A DNA stretch of 64,000 nt from Blastomussa wellsi (lineage: Eukaryota > Cnidaria > Anthozoa > Scleractinia > Plerogyridae), in the NCBI GenBank assembly GCA_947652115.1, contig OX393568.1, positions 13,589,717 through 13,653,716 of the forward strand, written 5' to 3'. This document shows positions 13,601-26,000 of the stretch, piece by piece. The notes beneath the pieces are model-generated. The model saw only the letters and a list, made by a program, of their open reading frames with translations. It was not told the origin of the DNA and ran no database searches. Made by a program: the position numbers and the translations under genes. The stretch's first letter is position 1. Every line of letters starts with the position of its first letter.

Positions 13601-16600
13601 GAAGATCGGGCTTTTAGCAAGTTCTGGTTGCCTTCTTTGTAAAAGGAACCACGATAACTAGCCCCTAATTTGGCAGCAATGAAAGTGGGAAACAACTGCT
13701 TGTTGTTTTCGCTGTTTGTTTTTTTTTTCTTCACAAAAGCAAACGGGTACGGCACTTTCCATTTCTGTGAATTAAGACATCAAGAATGCAACCCACAAAA
13801 TTAAAGTCTAACACAATCAGCTACTAAAACACTAAAAGAGAACCAGAGAACTAAAGTGTGATCATATTGCGTGAAAGATATGACCTGAGTGAAACGTTTA
13901 GTTGTGAAATGGGACACTCGTGTGATGTTTGGCGGTGAATTCAGTAAGTGATGACAGGAACTTGTCAACACTCAGCTGGCGGTAATTAAAAATTGCTTTT
14001 TATATCTCTCTCGTTCTGATGGCAAATCAAATTATTTGTTTGATTTACTTTTTACATCAAAATTAAATATCTTTTTTGATGGAATACACATTAGTTCAAC
14101 TGACCTTAGAGGTTTGAACAAATGAATTTAAACAGATAAGTGCACACAAGTGATCAACATTGCTTGAATCAACTTTTAGCTGGGATTCTGGACAATCATA
14201 TGAAAAACCACTTATTAACCTCGAATGTTCAGTGTTTGTGAACATCAGAAGCCTGCCTACTGCTGGTGTGTTTTCTAGGAAACAGATTCTGCAATTCGCC
14301 CAAGCGACACCTTGCGTTATAAAACTCAGCTACTTTTCATTGCAGATTCAACTTCTGTCCGCGTACATAGTTGCAGAGAGTTATGACGCTCTGCTGTTCA
14401 AATCAGCCTTATTGTTATCCAAGAAGAACCTTGTAGCGAAAACTCCTGGTGTGAATATATAACAGCAGATTCCGATAAATGCCGTGACAGTCTTTGTAAT
14501 CGTGAATTTTATGTTTGCATTTTAGCCTGCATGTGTTCCGTTTGCTGTGTTGAGTTGTTTATATTTAATTTGGTGGGCAACAAAGAAATGATATTTATCA
14601 TTCTTGTCTTGATGTTTGTGATTATTTGGCTACTACTACTACTTGCCGATTTTTTAATGTTTTGGCTGACAATTAATCAGTGCAGTCCATGGTCTGCGGT
14701 TTTATTTTCACTGGCTGCAACTTTGTTTTTTGTGAATGGCAGTGTTATGCTATGCAAAAAAACTCCAGACATTGTATTTGTATGAATAAATCGGTAAAAT
14801 CATGTTCATCAGCTACAGTTATGTTAAGAGTTTCATACTGATATTTAAAAATGTTGATTTCAGCATTAAAGATTCGGGAAAAGGCATTGAACTCCCTCCT
14901 AATCTTTGAGTATTACTAGTTATTAACCCATTGACTCCTGGAGGTTTTTGAAAAAAAAAACATGTTTTCTAGACATTCTGAACATTTTCTAGTCAGTTAT
15001 AGGCTAAATATGCTTCAAAGTTCTCTAAAATGCATTTGCAAAATAAAGACATGCCAGGTTTTACACTAGCATCGTATTTAACGACATTCTAGCTCAGGCA
15101 TGCGCTCAAATCAAAATTTCGAGATAGTTTTTGGACGAGAAAGTGACCCACGTCTTTAGGCTTTTCGATTTCTTTATTTTTATTTTTCGCTTTTCCTTTC
15201 TCCTTTCCTCGTATCTTTTTTTATGCTTTTGTTGGCCTTTTACTGGGCTTGCTTTCGGTTCAAAAATTGCCACGAAAGCATCAATGGGACGGGAAATACT
15301 TAACATGGAGTAGCCAAGGGTAAGTGAGGGAAATTTTCCCCCTAGTTTTTGGCAGAAATTTCTAAGCATTTCCGTGCATATTTAAAGCTCCATTAGCCCA
15401 ATCAATATCATCTGGGTATCATTGGAAAGCTCTTTCCCTCCTGCAGAACTGGGGTAAATGGGATTCCTATTTTGGTCAAAGCTGATGATGTGAGAAGCGG
15501 AACAAAGGTCAACGTCTGCCACGGCCGGTTACGGCCGGTTTAGGAGTCACTGGGTTAATATTATATGTTCACTGTAATGTAGACATTACTTTGATGGTAA
15601 TGTTATAAATAGCCAACCCTCCGAGTTGGGACCATTTTAGTCGCCATGGCAACCAAAATTTTGGAGCTGGCGACTAAATTGCAACAGAAGTTGCCAGCTG
15701 GAGACTAAAATTGAGAAAAAGGATTGAGTGCTTGGGATAACTTTAGCGACTAAAATTTTGCACTGGCAACCAGACTTAAACAGTCAGTGGCCAAGTGGCT
15801 ACTAAAGGAAAAAATGAACTTGGAGGGTTGTAAATGGCTCATTAAAGTACCTATGAAGTGATTTGGTTTTGTATTTAGTTTTAAAATTTGCCTTGTGAAA
15901 TACGCGATTCCAAAGTTTTACAAGCCTTCAAAATTGAGCCATTTTGCCCGCAAAATGGTATTTGAATCGTGTGGTCAAAATACCATGTGACAACAACCTC
16001 TGACGTCATTTGGGTGCCAAAAATCGTTCTTAGTTTCTATTCTGAGAAATCGCCCGTTTCTGTATCGCTCAAAGTGTTTGTCACATATTCTCTCCTCACT
16101 GACAAGAAACTTTGATTGTGCAAACAAAAGTTTGGCACCAAAGTGATGTCACAGCGTGGTATTTTTGGACCCATTCCCCTGACCACTTTTTTGGGGCAAA
16201 ATGCTCAACTTTGAAGGCACAGAAAAAATTCACTTCATAGGCACTTTAAGCTGATAAACCATTGCAATACATAGCCATCTATTGCTAAGCTAACATTGCA
16301 GCTAACGGTGAACTGTCTGCAATCTGTAACTTGTTTGCCTTACATGTAGATTGAAGACATGCTCATGAAAGCAAACCAGCGGAAAGGATCAGATGGTAGT
16401 CCTGTGGTGTCACTGGATGGTATTGACAGCAGTAGTGTTCACAGTGCAGATTTGGTGACGACAACCAGTAGTACCAGCAGTCCAGAGCCATATGCTGTTT
16501 CTCCAAACCTAAATCGACCAGTGTACTCAGGTAAATGTACAATTGGCCAAGTGCTCATGTTGTACATCTAGGTCAAATTGGTTTTTGTCTGGCTTCATTT

Positions 16601-16940
16601 ACTTCCACCTTAGGTTTATCTGTTTCAGCCTGAAGATAACACTCTGACAATTGCATTCAAAACAATTTGAATTCATTAAAAAGAAATCTCAATAATTTGA
16701 GTGCTTAAAAGCATGTTATTTTCATGTTGAAACAGGTTTAACCTGAAAACCTAACTGACTAACAACAATCATACCACTTGATTTGCATAGATAAGCCATC
16801 CACTCTGACACCAACTAGTTAGATGTAGTTTATATGATTGTTTTTACACTTATTAGCATAGTCTTGTATAGTTATAATATGATATTTCTCTACAGGGCCG
16901 TTCTGAAAACCACTTCATGTGAGATCACCCCCTGTTTAAA

Positions 16941-17018
<78 letters not shown>

Positions 17019-20000
17019 CATAATCCAGTTAACAATTGCGGTCAAGAAAATAATGAACCGGTATTATGTAACTTGTGTCACCTGGTTTTAATTTGTTTTA
17101 ATTTACTTTTTGACCATTGAAAGTGATCTCAAAAAATATTAGTATTCTAGAACCATCAGAAAGGGAGCAAGAATCACAATTGTTTTACAAAGAACTGATT
17201 CCACACAAACCAGTACAAAATTGTATGTGATAAAATTAATTTAATTTGTTCACAGAGTCATTAGGTAATAACATCAGGGAGTAGAGAGTGGAGTAAAAAC
17301 ATTTTAGTATTTTTTTCAGTATAGCTTACAGCTTGAGCAAAGTATGGAGCTAGTCCACTGTTATGATGATGCAACACTGGGATATTAATTATAGCTTTTT
17401 TTGTTCCAGAGTCTTATACTCAGGCTGTAAACAATCCAGTATCACCAAGCATACAGGCACTTAAGACAGAAACCCCACCTACTACTCCTGCATTTCAAAG
17501 GAAAAAACATGGAATTCGGGCCTCATTTGGCAAAGGACTTAAGAAGTTGAGAGGACATAAAAGTTCAAGTGAACCTAATTTGGGTAATACAGGTAGTTTT
17601 AACACATCAGTTACACGTATAAGCATGTTGTCCTATGTAATGATAATGGTATAACTATAATGTCTAGACAAACTCTCTAACAACTGACTGTGTGATTGGA
17701 TACCGGTAGTTAGAAAGGCATATCCATTTTGCACTGTCTCACCAAATGGTTCAATTTTTGGTAATATTTTTTCAACCCAAAGGAGAGGAATTCCATTTGA
17801 CCTATTCGGATATTACGGTCCTGTGTGATGAGGAGATTGTGGTGTGCTGGACTCTCTATTTACAGTGTAGTTGTCTCGTTTCAAAGCCTGGCTTTTGTAT
17901 TGCCCTTCTCCACCCAGGTATAAAAAATCAAGAAATCATCATGAAGGGATCAACAAACTCAGTGATCAGCATTTTAAACCTTTGCATTTTGGAATAAGTT
18001 ACAATGTAGTAAAAAACACTACTTTTGTTTCACAGCTGCAACAGAACGCGAGGGAAATCAGTATTCACAGATAAAGGTACATACATGTACATGTAGCAGA
18101 TCACTTGCTATTTAGAGATCATACTGTCTTTTTGAACAACATATTCTTGACCAACATATCACACATACATAATTATATTCCCAGTGTCCAGTTGGAGGGA
18201 CAAGTAGCAGTTTTGGCAAATCTAACTGTACAAGTCATGTAATGGATGTTCAGTTTTAAATAAACCGACTGATTAAGATTGAGTTGGGATGTGCTGGATA
18301 ATAGGGAGACTGGGCTCTATGTGTTACTCACCGTATAGTATTTTCAATTAAGCAGTAGCCAGAGGACTTTTTCCGTGCTTACATAGCCTCGATCATCTAA
18401 ACACGAGGAGGTGCAGTCAAGGATCCATAACTTTTGATAATTCTCCTAAACCCCCAAGTGTTAGATGAGGCCATGTAAACATGGAAAAAGTTGTTTATTG
18501 CTTTCATGAAATAGTTCTTAAAAAGTTAATATGCACAAGACTAAAATGTCATAACATCTAACTCTCATCTAAACACACCTATCAACCAATAAGAGCGTGC
18601 ATAGTATCTCAGTTCTTTATAATATGTGATGTTGTGTGCATGCACAACCTTTTGAGTGTACGGGGGGGGGGGGGGGGGGGCGTCTTACAAAGCCTATCTG
18701 AGCCATTCTATGTTGTGTAAATGAAAGTCATCCTGAAAATTTTGAAATATCATCCCAAAATGTTTGGAAACATTCTCCAAATAATCATGATGTTTTCCAC
18801 CAAATTTCTGAGTTTCCCATTTCCCAAAAGAAATGTTTGTTTTCTCCAAAAGTGTTCCCAGAGTTGACACCCCCATTTGTGAGTTTTCCTGTATTTTATT
18901 ATTCATTCATTCAGTGGATATTTTACATTTATCAACTCTATTGGTCAAATAATAATAGTAATATATCTGCTGTAAGTAAATTGTGTTGTTGTCTTGGGAC
19001 ACTATAGGACAATTCCAGGGAACAAGAAAGCAATCCTTGTCAGAAACATGAAGAGGAAAAGAAAAAGAGCTCAAGTAAATTTGGAAAAGCATTTACAAAG
19101 TAAGTGGTTGAAACGTTTAGAGTATTGCCTTGATTGGTTTGTGACGTGTGTGTTTGATACTGTTTTGTTGCTTTTAAATTCTCTTAGACTAAAATAATGA
19201 GTTTCTGCATGTTTGCGTGTTTGCTACGGGTGTACATATACATTTCTATCACTTGGAGAGTTATAACTTACAACCTTTTAATCAGAACCAAAAACTTTTC
19301 ATATATCGTGCTTATGTTATTATGGTTCCATGCATGAGGTTACATTTTTTCATTTAGCAATCATGTTTTATTGCCTAAACCTGAGGGTTGTCAGTAGGTT
19401 TTTGAGTAGCAGGTTCCATCCAAAAAGTAGGCGGCTATTTCCATTTTATTTTTCCAATATCATGCTTAGAACTGACCTAACAACATTTGGAGTAGCTGGC
19501 GCAGTATTTGGAATAGCCGGTGAAATGTGCCGGTTGCCGGCTTATTTTGACAACCCTGAAACGTGGTCCACAGCTTTCACATTGGACTCTGTGTTCAAGC
19601 GTTAAATGGGTTTTCAGTCACCCTGTTCTGCTGTTGGGCAAGACACTTTTATCACAGTGTGCCTCTTAATGTGTTAGTATATATCAAGACGTAACCAGTC
19701 AAAATTGATAATCTGACAAAAATGATTCCTGTGGATGGGACAACTAAGCAGTTGACTACACTGGAGGACTATAAAATGCTAGTCTTAGTCTGTGCATGCT
19801 ACTGAAATCTCAGCTTAGCTGTGACTGTGTTGGTCAGTTGTTCTTTACATTATTAACTGCCCTTTGTTGTCAGTGAGTATCAGTATCATAAAATATATCT
19901 CTAACTTAGGTTGCGAAGGACACGTTCATTGAGTATGAATCCAGACGACGGAGCAGCTGTGGTAGAACCTCTTGATCTAAAAAGTTACACAAGTGTCAAT

Positions 20001-23000
20001 CACAGGGATTATGGGTTAAGTATCAAGTGAAACCTTTTATTGCAAACCACACATTTGTTGCAATATTACATATTGTTGAGGCCCTGTTAGGAGACAGTAA
20101 ATTCCAACAGGCGACATGGCCCTGAAACAGCAACATGATGAATCTAAAAGAAATATTTAATGATATGCTTTTAAAAAAAAATTGGAAGAATGTGGCATGA
20201 CACCTCATGTTTTAAGCCTGATAAAACACTGCTGTTTGTTTTTTAAACATTACCTAAATTGGTGGCTGCCTTGACCATTGATAGATGTTGCTGGTAAAAT
20301 GCACTCCAGAAACAACAAGCCTTTTGCTTTAAAGCAACTATCAGGAACCGGTTTCATGCAAGACCTCACCTTGCAAGTTATACCTGGTCATGAAATGATT
20401 GAGCTTTTTAGGCCCGGTCCAAACGCCGCTCTACTCATGTAATGAACCTAACTCAAAAAGGTTTGACTTTGAAGCAACACTGCATACCTGTGTCGAATTT
20501 AATTGGATCACACTGAAACCAGTGGTTTATAAAAAGATTTGATAGAACATCATATGCGTCAAGAATACAAAGGTTAGGCAAGCTATATGCAATATCATAT
20601 AGCAACATTTTCAAAAGCAATGTTTTTTTTTTTCGACAAATAAGCTTGAAACTTTCAAATCTGGCGAATTGTGAGCTACATGTTTCATCACTAAAAAGTA
20701 ACGGAAATAATGAATTATTGCTATAAACGATTTTATTTATGTTTGTTTTTAAGCTTCATGCATGACTGGTCGTGCCGCTCTACTTTGGACAAATCATGAG
20801 CACTGTAATATCACAAATACATTACAGTAATTCATGCATATGCATTAGGTTTGGCACACAAGACGAACACCATATGAATCAGCTGCCATTCCAGTGTCAT
20901 ATAATGTGGCAGACCCTAACATTGTACCTAATTAAAACTGCCAAACTGAACTGATTCAAACGCCGCTCTTCTGGCGGCGTTTAGAATGAGCCTTAGTATC
21001 TTTTTCTGACCTCTATAGAAAAGGGTGCATGGGTCATCTGCCCTCGAGGAAAGAGGGATTAGTTGAGATTGGAGGGACAACTTTGCAAATGCCGCATTAG
21101 CTAGCCTTAAGAACAAAGTATAACTGACAACATCAACACCTGCCTACACAATTCCTGAGCTTCCTTTAAGTAGCAATGTAAGTGTACCTTATTATATGAA
21201 AATAACATTGCGCATTAACAACGCAAAATCAAGGTGAATTTTCCAAAAGTTAAGTTTACGTACATCAAATTAACACAAAATTTCCAAAAACAATATGTGC
21301 CTAACTAATTTGCTGCAATACAAACGTCTCAATATACATATCTAAAGGAAAACAGCAGTATTTCCAGTCATTGTTAGCTCATTATTATCATGTTATTGCT
21401 CAATAAATGGATCTAGGGACGGGACACTCCCTTGGACCCTGGCATTTTCTAGTGCCTCGGTTATTCCCGCAGCTTTCCAGCCATTGAGGTTTTGTTGTTG
21501 AAATAAAGGTACTGCAAAACAACAATGATTTAAAATAGTATGATTTGAATAAACATTGACATAAATTAGGATGCATTAAAAATTTCCTATAATAAGGTAA
21601 TCAATCATTGTAATCAAATAGCCTCTTCTTCAAAAGAAATAAAGCTGACATGGTAAACTGTCTCCCTAGTGGAAAACAGAGCAAAAAGAAAACATGGTCC
21701 GACCATGTACAGCTTTCCAATTTCCTTTTATTCGACTCTTTGCTCTTGTATTTCATCCTGGGCCCCACTGCACCCCCATTAGGTAGTCTGCTTGCAGGTA
21801 TGTTTTGGTAATAGATTCATGAGAACACATTTATATCATTGAGTGAGGTTCCGAAATAGAATTCAAACATCAATGCGATCTGATGAAATACTGACAGTGA
21901 TATGAGCACCCTCCAAAATTGCAACACAAGAAATTTTTAAATTCAGACGTGCAACTTTCAGACCCCTTTAAACAGCCCTCATCATTTGGTTAATAAAAAC
22001 ATCAATTTTAATGTTATGTTGGTGTGTAATCGTCATTGAAATCACTTGCAATAAATAATTCGTCTTTGGCATTTTCATTTAGTGACCAGTTAGAGCTGCC
22101 GTTCAGTCAGTGGAGTCGGCAAATGGTGGTGAGTTGGTTGGTTGATCTTGGCTTAGGACGGTACACATCACAGTGCTTAAGAGTGATAACATGCGGACAA
22201 GATCTCCTCAAGGCATCACCTGCCCAGCTTGAGAGAGACATGGGGTTAAAGAATCCATTACATAGAAAGAAACTTCAGCTAGCTCTTCAGGTACATCTCT
22301 CATCTGTGGATATTCTTTGTTTTTTAATATAAATGTACAGACTGTAGATTAACACATTTCAAAAAAACAACATTTCAAGTGCCTGAAGCTTCAAAAACAT
22401 GTTTGGAAATGTCCATTACATATACAATGTGCATTCCCAATTAGCTTGGATTTTGTTGACAGATTTGTGTCATTACACAAATTTGTAAAGTTAATTTGGC
22501 ATGACTTTATTTCTAACACATTTGGATGAAGCATTTGTTGTAGTTTAAACTGAATTTCAGATCATAGTGATTTCAGAGTACTTTGATTTAAATATTTCTT
22601 TGTTCTAGTTTACCATAATCAATTAGCAAAGCAAAATAATAGCAGAGAAAAATACAAGCCTGTGAAACTAGTTTGAAGTTAAATTCATTTTTTAAGCTAC
22701 AACGCATACACATGTATAAATTCACTAAATGGCATAATGATAAACGAGACTTGTTTCCTGGCAAACCATGATTATACTTAACAATTAGACCCTTCGCCAG
22801 CAAGGGCCACAGGTCAATAGCCCATGAGGCGGAGTATCGCTTCATGGGCTATTGACCCGTGGCCCTTGAGGGCGAAGGGTCTTATTTTTTTAGTATCACC
22901 CAACTGGTCGAACAGAAAAGGTAAAAATAAAGTTAGCAAATGCAAGTTGAAGAAGGAAGGATAGTGTTAATGTCTGTTACTTGGTTTGGCTTTCATACTT

Positions 23001-26000
23001 AAGTATTTCCTTCTTTACTTATACCACTAAGTATGTTAAATTATTGCTTCTTAACAGGCACTGGTTTCAGATGGAGCAGATGTGATGGGTAGATTGAGTA
23101 ATCACTGGGTGTTAGGTATGAAATTAGAAACTACACTTAGCTCATCTTTTGGCATAATTATTTATTTTCTATTACAGCCACTGTAGTAGTGTTGACAAAA
23201 ACTTTGAAAACTTGCGGTTGCGTAGATGTAACCGAATTAGTTCCTTAATGACGTCAAAGTCAGTTGCCATGGAAAAATTTACATAAGGTCAATCATTCAC
23301 AGGAGGCGGGGGTGGCGACAACTCTAACAAACACAATTTGATCAGTACAAAGTTGTCCCCAAAGTTGGAACATCATTCCTAGTGTTTCAGAAACATAAAA
23401 AATCCCAAACTTCCCAAAGGTTTAACACATTACTTCATGTTTGTGAGTCTCCCAAATTTGCCAGAAGAATTTTGTTTTTTCTTCTGAAACAGGCTAGGTT
23501 TTGATACTCCCCATATAATCCTAGCTCTAACTCTAACATTGAAACCAAAACCAAGAGCCATCAAGTGCGATGCCCTCATAAAGGGAATCATAGTTGAGAA
23601 AGAGGAAATAAAAGCCTCCGTGTTTGCGGACGATACCACTGTTTTCGCACAAGACACCGAATCGATTTTGCAGCTGCTAGCCATGCTGGACAAATTTGGA
23701 TCCATATCGGGCCTGCAGGTTAATAAATCAAAAACTGAAGCTCATGCCACCTCGCGATTGATGCTGCAAATAAACTGATTTTTTTTATTTCATCTGGGAA
23801 GGCCAACCCCCGAAGTAGAGAAATCAACAAAAGAAAGGACTGTTCAAATGTTATTTTTCTTTGTTTTTGGTATGGTAATTTATGACAATGAGTTTGAGGA
23901 AAATAAAGATTGAACCAAGGATAAAATTGAGCCACGACAAAATTTATATCAACCAAAAAATGCTGAGTTAACATTGTCTCCCAAAATATTAGCCATCTGC
24001 AATCAGGATGACAGTAATTGTCGCCATTTGTAGATCATAATCTTGCTATGTTTTGGATGTATTCTGCATATATTCCAGGTTGGCTTGATGACATTGGTTT
24101 GCCACAGTACAAGGATTCGTTTAGTGAGGGCTCAGTTGATGGCCGTATGTTGAACTATCTTACTTTTGTAAGTTCACTACATCTTATCCAATATTTTCGA
24201 GTGGCATGCCGTGAAATATCGCATGAGTAACTTGATTTTTCAGTGTACAAGGCTCGTGTGCATGCAAAGAGAAGTCAAGTCACGAGTGGGATATTCACTG
24301 TATGCCACGAGAAAACATTGCATAACTATTTTATCCCATACTTCTAACACAAGTTACAGAAAGGTAAAACGTCTAGTGGATATATAAAAAGCTTTATATA
24401 GTGAAACTTAAAGCTTTTATTGTTACCGTATTTGGTTAAGCTTCCTCTGCTTGCTTTACGGATAGTTCGCAGAACACACCATAAATACGTTTTCCTGGCG
24501 GTGGTAAATCATGGAAAATTCTTGTTCTAGACGTCTTTGTTCTGCAGGAACTTGGCAAAGGTTGTTTGTTCACTGTTCCTGGGGTTTTTGGTCACTGTTT
24601 GGCAAATTTCTCGACGTGTGGATGCAGTTTTCCAAATCTAGGATAAGTTGATTTATGCCAGGAAATGTTTCTTATATCTTCCTTGCAAGAGTCTTGCAAT
24701 CTTGGTAACTATTTAATGACTGCAGCAGCATTTGAACACTTGTTGTGGATTGTAAGATTTTGTTTGTTTTACAGAGTGATATGCTACACCTCAAGGTACA
24801 CAATGCTCTTCACCATATCACTTTCAAGAGAGCAATACAGTGTCTGAGGTCAGCAATATTATAAGCATAGCACTTCTAGGGATTCAAATGCAGTACTATG
24901 TATTTGTTTTTCTGTCTTCACTTTATTTAATACCTTGTTAGTAGAGATGCGGTAAAAGAATTTTTTATGTGCCACATTGGTGCGCTATGCCTCCTGTTCA
25001 CTAAAAATGTAATTGTGCACTTGTTTTACCCGAAACGTGTTAAACGCGTATTTTCGACTGGCCCAGCAGATCAGGGGCAGCACAGTTTGGGCGAGTTTTG
25101 CAATCTCAGCCAAACGTTTGACCTTGTCCAAGTTTTCTTTTTAACAAACACACTGATAACGTTTAGTGCAAGATTCATTGTCAAAATTTAAAAGGACTTA
25201 AGAGATCACTTTTAAACTAGTACGTAAATTTTCTATGAATATGAAATTGTTGCGATTGTATATTTAATTGATAATTAGATAACTTTGATGACTCCATTAT
25301 GAACAGATATATTTTAGTGATATATTTTATATCTTTTTTTACATTATATTACCTTTTATCTAGATCTATATTTCCTTGATAGCTTTGTAGATATCTTTAG
25401 GGGGTCATCTTACATGAGGATTCAGTTCCTCCCTGATGGCAGCCTTTTTGTATTGATTATTACAAATGAAGTTGTTATAAATAAATAAATAAGTTGCATC
25501 TCTGCTTTCATCTTGTTATAGATTACACAATTTCCATCCGAACTGTTTGAAGAGGCACGCTGTAGATGAGGTAAGCTCTGGTAATACTGCCTTAAGCTTT
25601 AATTTTCCTTTGAACTGAAGATTAGACGAAAGTACGTTAAAAAAGAAGGCATCCATACACAAGCAAGTCAGTGACTCAGGCCATTCAGAGGTAGACCCAT
25701 GGCTAATGCAACAATCTCTTAAGTATTGTTCGTGTGTTAACGATATTGTTTTCTGTTTAATGGCGACCTTCAGAGTACGAGTAGGACATTCGAATTTCAA
25801 TCCAGTTACGTTCCCAAAAGCCTCGCTGCTCCCTGTTTCTGGACTGTTGAAAAGAAGACTATCGGTACAAGATCGGAAAGAAAAACGTCGTATTCATTTG
25901 AGACCTTAAGATTCTGCGACGAGGACGACTACGAGTGCGAGATTTGGATTTAAGTTTTGTCGCGTATACTAACAAAATAGCCTCACCAGAAAACTCTTAT

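Noticed and set aside
14531..14785. Open frame for a hydrophobic, multi-membrane-segment-like peptide in liprin intron 6
   Set aside because: TTT/GTT-rich AT sequence naturally yields hydrophobic codons. No splice context, no recognised family.
16834..17091. Open frame with a poly-isoleucine run
   Set aside because: It is only the translation of the (ATT)n microsatellite.
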